NCBI RefSeq assembly: GCF_002234675.1
Contig: NC_019868.2
Location: 26,736,293 to 26,800,292 of the forward strand
Reading direction: 5' to 3'
Source of the DNA: Oryzias latipes
Lineage: Eukaryota; Chordata; Actinopteri; Beloniformes; Adrianichthyidae
DNA: 64,000 nucleotides
Part shown: in pieces, positions 24,065 through 37,700 of the stretch
Position numbering within the stretch: the stretch's first letter is position 1
How the letters are laid out: each line of letters starts with the position of its first letter
Made by a program: the position numbers and the translations under genes
Notes under the pieces: generated by a model
Database searches by the model: none
Told to the model about the DNA's origin: nothing
The model's input: the letters and a program-made list of their open reading frames with translations, nothing else

Positions 24065-25885
24065 AATCTGCAGCTAGCTTACAGCTCCTCACATCCCCAA
24101 GTAACATTAGCGGTGCAACAAAAATGACAAGCAACATTAGAGCTGTCCAGAGGTGCAGTTTTGAGCCAGATGTCAGCTCAGACGAGGAAAAAGGAGATGG
24201 ACGTCTAGTTGTCTGGAAGTGCATCAGAATGGAGCGGAGCAGGGAGCTCAGCGTATTTTCTACTTCACAAATAATCTCTTCTTAAAATGGGGTTAATTCT
24301 TCTGCTCCTGATTCCCAACAATCTGAATAAGGAAATACTCAGAAAAGCAATTTTAATCTTAGTTTTTTTTTTAATCTGTCCTCCATCGTGAGAAAAATGC
24401 CACAAGAACATGTTAAACACACCAAAAACCCAATTTTCACTGGAGTGGGTCTTTAAAAAATGACAATGTTTAAATCCACTCTGAATATTGACATTGTTTG
24501 CTTTCCAATGACCCACCTTATTGCTGCAATACTTATTCTGAAGCTCAAGTTTTCTCACAGTTGAGGTTCTGCAGTGCTCTGCTGTTCTGCTTTTGTGTTT
24601 TTGTCGTTCCGTGTTCCAGTTTCTAAATTTGTCCCCAAAAACGACAAGACATCGAAGCTCAGCGTTGTTCATCCATCTGCTTCTACCCGGACGGCAGTGA
24701 AGATGTCTCTTTTTATTTCTTTTCTTGTCTCTGCTTTGTCACCAGACGAAGGCTTCGGCTCCCCGCCTCGCAGGCTGGACGGGTGAACGCATGCTGCAGC
24801 CTCTGACGGAGCTCGTGCCTCTATTTGAATCGGAAAAGCCCGCTTACGGAAAGCTGTTACATCCAAAAAGTGACCCACTTGCTTGGTGATACTTTACTTC
24901 AGTTGCACTGATCATATTCCTAAAAAGATCTTTAACGTTACATTATTTGTGACTTTATTTATTTCCCTTTAAAGTGAGAGACACTTTCTTATTTAAATAT
25001 TTATTCATTTATTTATTCTGAACTTTCTTTTGAACATGAAAGTTAAAAAAGAATCAGAGTTTTCTGCTTCCTTTCCACGTTCATCTGGCTTTTTCACCCT
25101 TTAACTACGGGCAGCTAACAATGTTAATCATTTCTTGGCTGCTGCAGCAAAGTGCTATTATGCCACTGGCAGGGATGACCTCTTTACAAATGAACACTCA
25201 CAATAATGAAGCCATATGTTTGTTTCTGTCCTGAAACATTGAGATTAAACTGCTTTTAAGCACTCCACCTAATAGACGGATGAGGACAAAATGATGATTT
25301 CCATAAAAAGAGTCTTAAGTGACGTGAATAAAAATGACATTTTGCTCCGGTTTGACTTGTAAAGAGCATTTAAGGACAGTTTGTGTTTGAAGTGTGACAT
25401 TTAGAGTAAAGTCTACCTCCTTCCTGAATCCGCTTGTTACATCGAGTCGCCTTTGCAACACAATAAAGACAAAACTTTTGTCGTACTCTGTGTCTTTTGC
25501 AAAATTTTTTTTTTTTTTTGTGTTCTTGCACATAGGAATCGAAGAGTCTCCTTCCTCCCTGCAGCCGCATTTTTTCAGTGTGTTTACAGTGGACTGATGG
25601 CAGGATAAATGCTTTCAGCTCAATCTGAAGGGAAATCATTAACATTATTAATCACCAGGAACCTGCGACGAGGCGGGTGCTCCAGACCCATCGGGGACTT
25701 TCATCTTCTTTAAATGATTAATTTGATGGGGTAATTATTTGCTCACATTTGAATCTTGCACTCAGGGAATGGACACAAAGGGGTCTTTTAAGGATTTCAT
25801 TCACTGCAGGTCATATATAAAAAAAAAGGAGATTTTTACAGCAGAATTCCTGGCACTTTGACATCCTGAGAGTTGAGGTTAGAAC
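24065..25885. other. Intergenic, nothing recognised
   Basis: Moderately AT-rich sequence with no exon, RNA gene or clear repeat that I can support. A short + frame around 24126-24240 (RCSFEPDVSSDEEKGDG) looks faintly coding-like and could be a transposon remnant, but I could not place it. Confidence 0.5.
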
Positions 25886-25889
25886 ATAT

Positions 25890-26059
<170 letters not shown>

Positions 26060-26493
26060 ATATTATTCTCCTTGTAGAGAAGGAGGAAGAGGAGGAAGAA
26101 GAGAGCAGCTTTACTGTTTTATTGTACTTAAATTATGCTAATTGTTGATAACGAACAGGTGAAATTAGTTTGGTATGAAAGAAAAAAAGGTTTTACTAGC
26201 TAAACTTTTACCAAGCAAGTTTTCCTGTAGATGGAGGGAAACAGTTGGGCTTTTAGGAATGAGAGGAATCAGGACCAAGCACGGTGGAGGTTCTATCATC
26301 ATTTGTCCTTTTCTGCAGCATGGTTTTCCTTAACAGCTGAAGTACCAGAATCTGAACCAAGCAATGTTTAAGACTCAGCTTCATCCAATTAGAAGCCAAA
26401 AGGATATATTCTAGTAAGAAAACTTCAGAGCAGCATCACTTAGATCAAAGTTAAAAGTGTTGTGACCTCAAAACAGGTAAAATAAAAAAAAGT

Positions 26494-26722
26494 TGTAGTT
26501 TCCCTTTCGGCTTTTCCCATCAGGGGTCGCCACAGCGAACGAGTCGCATGGTAAACTTGGCAATGTTTTACGCCGGATGCCCTTCCTGACGCAACCCTCT
26601 CAAAGCAACCGGGCTTGGGACCAGCACAGAAGTAGAGAAGGGAACAGGGAGCAGCCCGGAGTCGAACCCTGGGTTCACGGACGGAAGGCGCCGCAAACCA
26701 GCACGAGCTAAACCGGCTCCCT
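26494..26722 (-). mobile_element. tRNA-derived SINE with target-site duplication
   Basis: On the - strand it begins GGAGCCGGTTTAGCTCGTGC (A-box-like), has a B-box-like GGGTTCGACTCC, and ends with TTCGCTGTGGCGACCCC and AAAAGCCGAAAGGGAAAC, the tail typical of fish DANA-type SINEs. It is bracketed by AGGTAAAATAAAAAAAA at 26475-26491 and an equivalent copy, one A longer, at 26723-26739, a good target-site duplication. Confidence 0.85.
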
Positions 26723-27614
26723 AGGTAAAATAAAAAAAAAGTAACTGGATTAAAATAAACTGAATCTTAACTCAATTCTGATTGGCTGATTGTCCATTAA
26801 AAGTGATTATAGACACCTAAAAGAAGAGCCAGAATATTTTATGTACTGGTAATTGCGCTGGTCTAAACACCAGTTGGTTACTGGAACAACACAATCTTGG
26901 ACATTGGTGGACACACAATGTACCACAATCGGAATGTAATACTTGATTTTTTTGTGCGTACAGCAGAAACAGTTCAGTTCCACTTTAACTTCTAAAAAAA
27001 TCATCATATTTTCACCTTGTTTTGGTAAAGGTTTAGTCTGATGAACAAATGGTAAAAACAAAAGGAAGACTAATGCAGCAGAATTAGGTGGGAGTGGGAC
27101 TTTATCGCAATTATCTGCCAAAATAATAATACCTAGTATAGCAAAAATTTCAAACAAAAAAAACCCCCAATAACTTCACAAATACAGCCGTATGTAACTA
27201 AGTAAGAGTTCTGTTTTATTGTCATAAATTCAGTCACCCTTTTCCAAAATGTATTAAAATAAATATGTGAGTAAATGTAAGCTCTTATTGCTCACCTCCG
27301 ATGGTGACAGAAACGTAAAGAACTTAAACTATAACTAAAGAAGAACTATAGGAGAAAACAAAAAATCTCCTCAAACCCTGAACTTTTGCAGGATGAGGCA
27401 GCAACTACCTGCACAGAAAGCAGCGGAGATAAACTGTGGATTCATGACTTGACTGAAGAAAACCTGAAGACAAAACAAAGTGTGAATAATAAAAACCCAT
27501 CCAAGAAGACAAACCCCAAAGAGAAAGACCACTGTACACATTTAAGTTGGATGTTTTGCTGTTGCTCAAATCCTGGCTGGGTTCTTTGTGCTTGCATGCT
27601 CTCCTTTGACACGT

Positions 27615-27805
27615 GTTCTTCCCACAGGCCAAAAACCCGCTTCATAGGTTCGTTGGTGTTTTAAATTGCCCCTAGGTGTGCATGAGTGCGTGTGAGTGAC
27701 CCTGCAACAGACTGGCGACCTGTTCAGGATGTACAACCAACTGTAGGTGGGATGGGCTCCAGCACCCTGGAAGGGATTTAGTGGGTTCTGAAAATGCATG
27801 GACGG
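27615..27805 (+). mobile_element. Degraded V-SINE fragment
   Basis: GCTTCATAGGTT, TAAATTGCCCCTAGGTGTG, CCTGCAACAGACTGGCGACC and GGGATGGGCTCCAGCACCC follow the order of the 52103-52492 copy. The head is missing. Confidence 0.7.
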
Positions 27806-28439
27806 GTTGGGTTTGGGTCTTCAGAGAAACAACTTTTATTTTTCATCACCCTCATGCACACAATTTTGGGCCCACAGAGAAACATTTTGTGTTATTTGAA
27901 CATCTCAGGTGATGAAATGTCATGAATCAAACAAGAGGTCTCCATGATGAAACCCTTCTTTTTTAAAATAAACCTTTCATTTCAGGTTTTGCTGCATTTA
28001 AAACAACTTTCGTTCCAAACATCAGCAGACATTTGTGATTTCTGTTGGTCTAACTCTATAATGTGTCTGTCTGCAGCCGCCCACTCACCTCTTTGACCAC
28101 TTAAGGTAAAGCGACATTTGAAACAAAGAGGGAGAGGGGAACAAAAGCCTCTGTGGATGCTGCAGATATGAAGCAGCCGGGACCACGTGGATCTGTCAGA
28201 CGCGCTCCTCCACGACAGGAAATGAGAACATTCTGGTTATAAAATATGGAGCTGATCATTGTGCATTCAACTGCAGACTTGTGCATTTAGATGGGAGGTA
28301 AATACACAGCTTGCGCGTGTTGAGGTGTTTCCCTCACGGAGGGTTTACACTCCCGAGTTTGAACCCGATGAACTCCATCTCCTGCGCACAATGAATAAAT
28401 AAATCCCCTGACTTGCAGCATCTCTCGGACGCCATGGCA

Positions 28440-28757
28440 ACCCTGAAGGGGGGCAGGAGGGGCGGACTCCTAGCCCTGCATCCGAGCGAGAGTAACGAGC
28501 CTTCTGGTATTGTGTTGTAGTCTGTGGTCAGGACGACTAAGGGGAGAGCTCCGCGCAGGCAGCAGCGGCTGCAGCAGCAGGGGGGTGGAGGCAGGCTGGA
28601 GTCTGGCGTAGGATGTTGCGTCTGAAGCTGATCAGACTCGGAGCTGCGATGCAGTGACAGCCTACAAGGCGGCGCACACAGACTCACGCACGCAGCGACG
28701 GAGACGAGGGCAGGAGCAGCACACGAATGCGCACCGGGAAGGATCCGCTCCTGGACC
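28440..28757 (+). promoter_or_regulatory. zdhhc2: ZDHHC2 promoter / 5'UTR, GC-rich
   Basis: A local GC- and CpG-rich stretch (GAGCTCCGCGCAGGCAGCAG, CGGCGCACACAG, ACGCACGCAGCGACGGAG) that contrasts with the AT-rich flanks and continues into exon 1. It immediately precedes the start ATG in context GGACC-ATGG. Transcription start is not resolved and no TATA box is obvious. Confidence 0.6.
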
Positions 28758-31700
28758 ATGGCACCGTCGGGATCGCGGAGTATCAAGCGGGGCTGCCAGA
28801 GAGTTCTGTACTGGATCCCGGTCCTGTTCATCGCGGTCATCGTGGCTTGGTCGTACTATGCGTATGTTTTGCAGCTTTGCATTGGTAAGACGCAGCTGTT
28901 TGCGTATCCGGCTCAGAGTCAGGTGTGTTGGGGATGCAGGGAATTTACGCAGCAGCATGTGGACATGACAGCACATTTACGCAGACCGCAGGAAAATGTT
29001 ACGCTGGACTTTTTAAGTATGCATTTTTCATGAGGGGTCATGAAGTGAGTTTTCCCACAAATGCAAGGGTGGAACTAGGCGTTAACAGGGATGGACCTGT
29101 ACCTCACTGACAATGACACAGAAAAACAGATGAAAAATGTCCATACAAAGATGATTATTATTTACAAACCATAAAAGCATGGATTCAAAACTCAAGATTA
29201 TTTAAAAAAATCTGCAGTTGGTTCCAATATCAAAGTATTGGAACAATTGATAAAAATAATTCCCACATGAAGTCAACAAAACACATCAAATGCGGCATTT
29301 AAAGAAGGCATTATATCGAGATATTTGACCAAGTAAAATATAATTCAAAATTAAACTTAAAAATCCAAATTTATTTTTTAAATAAAAATATTTAATGGAT
29401 TTAAATCTGACATTTTATTGTGTTGATTTTGCATATTTATTTCTGCAAGACTGGCAATCTGTCCGGGGTGTAGCCCGCCGTCACCCAACATCAGCTGGGA
29501 AACGCTTCAGCAAGAAGATGGATAAATATTCTATTTAATATTAAACTAAAAATGCATTGGTGAACATATTTTTCTAAATGCAGCTCCACAAGTTGAATGG
29601 TCCAAGTCCTAACAACTTGCTTAAGTGGGGTCAGGCTTAAGTCAGTAGAGGCACTGGACTCCCCTTTTAGCTCCGCCCCTGCATTTGGAGTAACACAGGA
29701 CGTAAGGAAAGGATTAGACCATCTCCCTGCTGTTACTATATGAGCAGTAGCTTAAAGTCTTACAGTATTAGCTGCAGGATTGTGCACTCGTCCAGATCTG
29801 AATTTATATGCAATGCCTCAGACAGCATTGGTTGTTGGCGAGGATTCCAACCTTAATGGATGTTTGGGTCAGAGCTGCTCTCTGACTGCTGAAGGTTGGA
29901 TGTTGTGGTCAGGCCTCCTCGATGAGCGCTGAAGACGGAGTTGACCTGGATTGGAACGGTTTCTAGGATGTCTCAGAGGGGTCCCATCTCTTGCGCCCCA
30001 TTTGGCAGCCAGTCAGACTACTTCAAAGGAAGTTCTTATCAAAATACAGGGGATGTAACTAAAATGGTTTAATGAGACCAAACCCGAGAATAAAGGGAAG
30101 AACTCTCAGGGAATGTGTTAGCTTTTCCCTGAAGGAGTTCTTGTTTCAAGGCTGATCCGACTTCTATGCAGTTGGTCGCTTTAGTTGGTCACCAGATTGT
30201 CAAGAGAAAATTCCACTTCTTTCTACTTTGGTTTGCTTTTTGTAGAACCAAAGTAAAATTGTGTATAACTTTGTTTACACGGGACATAGCGATGAAAATA
30301 TCATCCTGTGAACATGATGCTCAGGCACCAAGCATGTGCTCAGTGGACAGACAGAGCCAGTTGTGTGAAAGTATCATCAGCTGATACTCCTCAACTGAGT
30401 TAATCCCATTGTCTGGCTTCCATGATTCACCCCAAGCAATCTGCCGCTGACCCACTTCCTTTGAAAGCAGCGAACTCCAGCGTCTGAACAGCTGGTGCTC
30501 TTTTATCAGAAAATGTTGAAATCTGGAGGTGTGAATGGGTTTCGGGGGTGCAGTACCTTTTTGCAGGCACTTTAAAACTCATCTTTGCACATGGCCTTGA
30601 TCACACTCACACGCTCACTGTCGGTCTCTGGAGGCATGTATGCTGGCAAGGCAGCATGCTCACAGTTTTTGGCCGCATGCCTTGACTCAGCTCCTTGGAA
30701 CACCCTTTGCATGGGTTTGTGTGTGTGTGTGTGTGTTTATGTTTGTGCACTCAGACGAATGGTGCGCTCAGCCTATCATTGCAAAGATATTAGGACAAAT
30801 GTGAAAATAATGTCTGCCAACCCTCCAGTAGATCTCCATCTGTCTGTTTTCATTTCTTAGGATGAGGTTTTCAGGTTTATTAAGGCTCCTCAAACAAAGA
30901 TGTCTTATTTTTGTCTAGCATCATAGAAATGCCTGAATGTACTATAGAAGTATAATCATCTAAACTGGCTGCAATGTTGATTTTGTGAGAATGGATGCTC
31001 AATTCAAGGACAGAATCATCTTTTTTAAAGTCTGTTCTCAGGTCCAGCAGTTTGATTTTGTAATGAAAGACAATATGCGTTTTATTCTGTTTTTTAAACA
31101 CAAACCTGACTTTATCTCTCAATCACATATTTTCCAGAGTCCATAGAAGACACGGGAGAAAAGGGTAAGTGTTTTAAAATGCCTTCTGACATCGAACGAA
31201 CCCTCAGCTGCTGTGTGTTTGATGCAGAGCAGAGTTTATGGGACAGAGGAGGCTTAGCAGCCTTCGAGCCCCATTACAACACTTTAATCAGCTTTTATCA
31301 GCGTAAAGGGTGTCATATGATTTCAGCAGGATCTCTGCGGTGGCCGGAAGGCTTTCATTCAATACCTATTTCATACTCAGAGGATGACTTGCAAGGAGGC
31401 CAGAGCAAATTTGCACTTCTGCCTAACCCGGCGTCATGGATGCTCTGAGGGCACACAAGGAACAAAGGAAAAAAATGCAAACATATATTATGGATAATTG
31501 AACCACCATTTTTTGCTGTTCCACATATGAAATTTCTGGGTTTTTTGTGATACAATTGTGATATGTGTAACTCATAAGTGTGTTTTTGCGTTCGTCATTC
31601 GGCGATGTGTGCAGATTACCATTGAGGGTTACGGCCGACGGGTCTTTACGGGAATTCGGTTTTGAGCTATTCAAAACCTGTGGTCGGTTTAGATTAGACG

Positions 31701-34700
31701 CCTATTTTACATAGTTTATACATGATTGCTACGTAAATCCAAAATGTGGGAGATTTTTGCGAGACGCACAGCACCATTGGAGCCGCACGACATCAGTAAG
31801 CAGTAATTGGTCCTAGTCGCTCTGAGTCAACTTTTCTAAGGTGGCCACCCTCACCAATGCCAAAGGAGCTTGTTGGAAGTCCACACCCCTACCATTTGAA
31901 AAATACACAAAATCTGTCAATCAGAAGTTTTGAATGAACCAGCTGGTGCTTCCTGTTTGGAACTTGAGGGGATGGGGTCACTCAGTCCAGTTCTCATGTC
32001 AAAGTCAAAACAAAAAATGTAAGTGATTAAAAATGACAAATGAAAAAAAAATATGAACGGTTTTATAGCGTAAAACAACAGTAAATTTCTGCATTAGGTT
32101 TGATAAGCACAACAGAGAGAACCAAATTGTTACAGAGACACTTCGTATCCATCCTTGGTCTCATCCTTGTGCATAAATAGTGGTATTTTTTACCCTTGGT
32201 AAACCAATTTGTTTCTGTTTTTCAAGTAAGATGAGAGTTGTTTTTTTTTACTTTGCAGGAGTTTCTGCTTCAGTTATTTTAGGTTCGACTTTGCTTAAAA
32301 GCGAGATGTTAAAGTTTGATGGACAAATAAAGGAAAAAAATTGCACCCTGATTATCAGTCAGTCAGCAAAATCTCAGCCCAGCCGACATTTAAAAGCGTC
32401 TTTCGTAATCCTTCTTTCAGCTGCATTTTTATCCACATTTGCAGACAGGCTGGGTGTGCATTACCACACTGAATAATGATCACTGATTTCAGCGCTACAT
32501 TGATTTTCCAGGAGAAAAGAAAAGGCATGACAATGAATCACACTAATATTATCGACACAGAGAGAAGCTGCAGACCTTGAGAGACTGGTCAAGCCTGTGC
32601 GAGTGAAGGCTCACGGTGCCGTTGTGATGTTTTCCGTTTGCAGTGGTGTACTTGCTGGCGTACCACGTCATTTTCCTCATGTTTGTGTGGGCCTACTGGC
32701 AAACCATCTTCACCAAGCCGATGAACCCCCTGAAGGAGGTGAGTGTGTCTGCTTGTGACTCGACTGGGATGAGAACGCTTAACCCTTGTGCTATCTTAGA
32801 TGACCCCCCCTTACATTAACGTGTTCTCCCTACCATGACAAAGGTGGATAAAGGTGGAAAGATTTCATGTAATCCATGGACACCAGTGAAGATCACAAAT
32901 CATTGAAGAAAAAAGGTTCAGAGCACTGTCTAGTGGGTCTGGATGACCCCACTCCCAACGTAAAAGTGCCTAAGACAGCACAATTACAGACCCACTCAGT
33001 TATGATTATCATCATCATCATCATCATCATTTGTTTATTTATAAAGAACCTTCCACCACTAGCCAAGGGTGTACACATGGAGAGCAAAGCATACAAGAAT
33101 TGAAAGCACAAAACCAAATTCAGCATCGTAGAGACGTGAATAGAATAAATAAAAACCATAAAAACAAATTAAAACATCATAAAAACAAAGAAAGAAATTA
33201 AAACCAGGGCTAGGCTGATGCTAAAACGCTAAAATGGAGGAAAAATTATTTCTTAAAACTCTCCAAGAGCGTGACCTCTCTAGTTGCCGGTGGCAACTGG
33301 TTCCATAGTTTAGGAGCCAACACAGCAAATGGACGGTCCCCCCGAAACGTACGTTTTGTTCTGGGAACCATTAACACAGGCTGGTCCGTGAGGACTGTAC
33401 TGTCTTAAAAGCAGGCTGGAGAGGTAGGAAGGGGCTATCCCTGCCAAGGACTTCAAAGTAAGGACCAGAATTTTGATAAAAAAACAAGTATTCCACTGGC
33501 AGCCAGTTCAAAGAGGCCAAGATTGGTGTTATGTGGTCAAACTTCTTTGCCCCACAAATAACGCTTGCTGCTGCATTTTGGACCAGTTGCAGTCTGGCTA
33601 CAGACGCCTTGGGAAAGCCAGCATGTGAAGAACTGCAATAATTTAGTCTGGACAACACGAAGGCATGGATCTCAATTTCAAGGTTCGTTTTTGATACGGA
33701 CTTAATCCTAGCCAGACGTCGCATTTGAAAAAAGCAGGACCTGGTCACAGCGTTTATTTGTAGGTCGAGCATCAGGGCAGCATCAAGTTTCACACCCAGG
33801 TCAATGATGTCGCTTTTAGCCAAAATAATCGGGGGGGGGGGACGGTCGCTTTCTAGGACATAGTTTCTGCAGAGCGACACAATTTGAATAAAACTAATGA
33901 TCAAGAAAAATGTTAAAACCATAAAAAAAAGGGTTTCCTTCTGGAGTGGGACTTCAAGGAGAACATGTAGGTTACAGCTTCCCACTGCGGTTGATGGCTG
34001 CATTTAGACTAATAAAATTTGCAGCAGATGAGTCTGGGGCAGCAATTGGCCTGAGAGCAAATATAAATGCATGGTGGAGAAGATGCCTCCACTTTTTTAT
34101 TTAAATCCACATGCTGACCGAGAAGGGACAGATGGATTCCTTAAGTTTTGGGTTACATCAATGCGTTTTCTGCATGCTGTGTTGTTTAAACTCTCCGTTT
34201 CTACCGTTTCATCATAAATCCCCTCCATGTTTGAAAGTAATGCTTGAGCTCTGTGTTGCTCCTCCCCCTGTTTTCCTGCAGGGACGCCAGGAGCCAAACA
34301 AATGAAATAGCCTCTTTCTGATTCTCACTCGCTTATCTGGTAGAATTTGTCAGCTCTTGTTGAAAAGCAGTTTTATTTGTCTTTCTTCTGCCCTACAAAG
34401 TTCCACCTGTCGCACTCTGACAAGGAGCTGCTGGAGAGTGAAAACCGGGGGGAGTCCCAGCAGGAAATCCTGAGGAGGATCGCCAAGGATCTGCCAATTT
34501 ACACTCGCACCAACTCTGGAGGTACAGCACACGCTGCTGATGACGCACGGCAGCTGGAGGGGTCTGGATTTGAGTGTAGCTCATTCAGAACTTGTGTAAT
34601 TCTGCATGCTGAGGTCAGGGGAAGCTGCTTTTGATGGTTTGTGTGATTGAATGGACTGTGTTTTCTCAGCGATCCGTTATTGTGACCGCTGCCAGCTGCT

Positions 34701-37700
34701 GAAGCCTGATCGATGCCACCATTGTTCAGTCTGTGATAAGTATGGCTCTGAGCTCCCGCTTGTATAGAGAATAGCCTGCGCAATATATATCAAACTCTGG
34801 CAGACGGAGTAAAATTTAATTACACGTATGTCTGACCCTGCTGCATTACAGATGCATCCTAAAGATGGATCACCACTGCCCCTGGTACGTACTATGCTCT
34901 TTCATTCAACAGACACCTGTGACACCGTTCCACTGCATTTCAGTGTTATGAACTCCTGCAGTAAAACACCTACATCACTCCTCAGGGAGGCCAGAGCGCA
35001 GAGGTAGAGCGGACAGCCTTTGTTTGGAGGACCAGGCTGTGTTGAAATGCAGAACCCCTTTGCTCCAAGTTGTCAGTGCATCTCTGCCATGAAAAAAACT
35101 ATAAAATAAATATTTACCATTTAGTTTAAAGTAAAGTTTCCTTTTTTTCTTTAGCACACTTAGACTTAAATGGATGTGGACACTGCAAAAAGAATGTCAT
35201 CATAAAGATGCTTTTGCAAAAAAACAACAACAAAGGATTGGCTTTCTCCCAACCTGTCTGCACCTCTTTCTTTCAACAGGGTGAACAACTGTGTGGGATT
35301 CTCCAACTACAAATACTTCATGCTGTTCCTAGCATACTCACTGCTTTATTGCCTTTTTGTAACAGCAACCGATCTTCAGTACTTCATTAAGTTTTGGACA
35401 GTAAGTACTGCAAATCGCAACCCACATAATTTATTTTCGGAAAGTTTCAAGACGCAAAAATTGTTAAAAGAAATTAAATATATAGTTTAATATTTGTTTT
35501 AAAAAATGTGTTTTAATGTGTTCTTTTTGCAAGGCTGGTGGTAAAGCACATTTCCGTCTGAAAGAATACCTGGTATGCATAAATTAGATAGCTAAAAATA
35601 CTAAAGTAGAGGCTGGCAGCCCAATAGCGTTGAGTTCTTAGCTGACTCTTCCAAAGCTTTTCACACCTTCACTAGTTTTTTGGGGGGCTTTTTGTGTTCG
35701 TCCTGCCAGCAACTCTGGGAGCATTTCCCAGAAGGCCGATGGGGTTTAATTAAAACCAGAAAAGTCTGTGAGAAAACAGATTTCCCATCTGTAAAAAGGA
35801 GAATGGAAAAGAAAAAACAGAAAATGAGGAGAGGAATCTACTCAGAGATGCTTCTAAAGATGTTTGCTGGAGTTTCTGCAATTCCTGATCTGAGTGTACG
35901 TTTAGTTTTAAGAGCTGAAAACATCAGATTGCACAAAAAAAGCAGAAGTTATTGTGTTCTGAAGAAATGAACCAAAAGATTCATTTTCATTTCATTGTAC
36001 ACGCGTATGATGCAAATTGTACATGTGCACAGTGACAATAAAGGCAGTCTATTCAATTCTAAAAAAACACAAGTTTCCAACTGTTTGGGTTGGATTAAGA
36101 CTAAATTTCGCCACGGTTGACCATTGAAACAACGACAGTGACCATGGCTGAGAGCAGTTTCCCAATTGTCCTGCCTTTTTTTTTTTGCAATCCCACCCTG
36201 CTCAAACATACCTACCTCTAATGACTGTCATTATTAGGGTTTTGCAGAAGCTGATGATGAACTGAATCCAGTTTGCTTAACCCTTGTGCTATCTTAGATG
36301 ACCCCACCCTTCCTTGAGGTGTTCTCCCTACCTTGACAAAGGTGGATAAAGGTGGAAAGATTTCATATAATCCATGGACACCAGTGAAGATCACAAATCA
36401 TTGAAGAAAAAAGGTTCAGAGCACTGTCTAATGGGTCTAGATGACCCAACTCCCAACGTTAAAGTGCCTAGGATAGCACAAGGGTTAAGCAGGGCAATAT
36501 AGAAAACATGCAGGACAGTGTTCCTAGAGCCAGGGTTCGGAAACACTGCTTTAGAGAATTGTTAAGAAAGAGTCAACATTTAAAAGAAGCTTTGCAGATC
36601 TAGATCTTTCTATTCTATTCTATTTATTTTTGGGTCCAGATCCTGCAGAAATTTTCTAAAATGTGGATGTAAAAATATCCCTATTTTAAAACAAAAATAC
36701 AAACGTCATACTATGTGGAAAACAATCAACTATAAGAAAAAAAGTCCTTTATTTAATTCAGAGATGAAGTAATTGTATATGTAGTTTTCCAACAAAAAGA
36801 GTAATTTAAAGTGAATGATGTCTAAAGCAGGAGCTGGGTTAGTGGCTCATTATTTGTATGCTGGTAGAAGTTTATCTTTATAAACCTCTCCTGGGTGCAC
36901 CCTCTTATTTCAAAGTACAAATAACAGGAACAAGAAATAAGTTAAACAAATTTTAATACTTAAAAAAGTTTTTTTTTCAAATAAGTAATATTAATTAATT
37001 GATTAATTTAAAAAAATCTGCTAATGAGATGAGAAAATTCGTCTTACAGAAAATTCTTACTTTAAGGAAAAAAATTATTTTCTTAAACTAAGATTTCTTT
37101 GCTGTTGAAAAACTGTCTAATTATGTAGAATTACTTTTCTTGCAAGTCAGAAAATAAGAGTGAATTTTGTCTCCAGTCCAGAACATTCTCAGCAGTTTGA
37201 TTGGTCATCCTGAAATGAACAGACTTTCTAGAGACTCAGTTTTACTCCACTAAAGTTGCTGTTTAAATGATGGTAGGAGTTTATCTTTATAAACCTCTCA
37301 TGGGCGCCCCGCCCCTTCTGGCCACACTGGTAAAGATTTTCTTCAAAAAAAAGTTACAAACTATAGGATATAAGACATTTTTCCTCTGTTAGAAGTGAAA
37401 AAATGTGTCAATAAAACTCAGAACTTTTCTTGGGAAGATTTCTTCACATAAGTTGTGCCGTCCTGTCCTTTTGGGACAAATGAAATCTTTAAATTAGCCA
37501 TTAACACTCAAATTTATTCGTTTTGCTCTAGTAATTAGAATACACAATTTTAACCCTTCTTAGATGACCCCACCCTTTTATTGACGTGTTCTCCCTACCA
37601 TGACAAAGGTGGATAAAGGGGGAAAGATTTCATGTAACCCATGGACACCAGTGACGATCAAAAATCATTGAAGAAGAAAGTTTCAGGCCACTGTCTTGTG

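Noticed and set aside
28654..28968. Alternative + frame overlapping ZDHHC2 exon 1
   Set aside because: Arg/Ser-rich composition from GC-rich promoter sequence; the real frame is the one that starts MAPSGSRS and matches the family.
33371..34003. 210-codon - frame as a host gene
   Set aside because: Its recognisable part is an L2-like reverse-transcriptase C-terminus; the N-terminal part looks like unrelated sequence read through.
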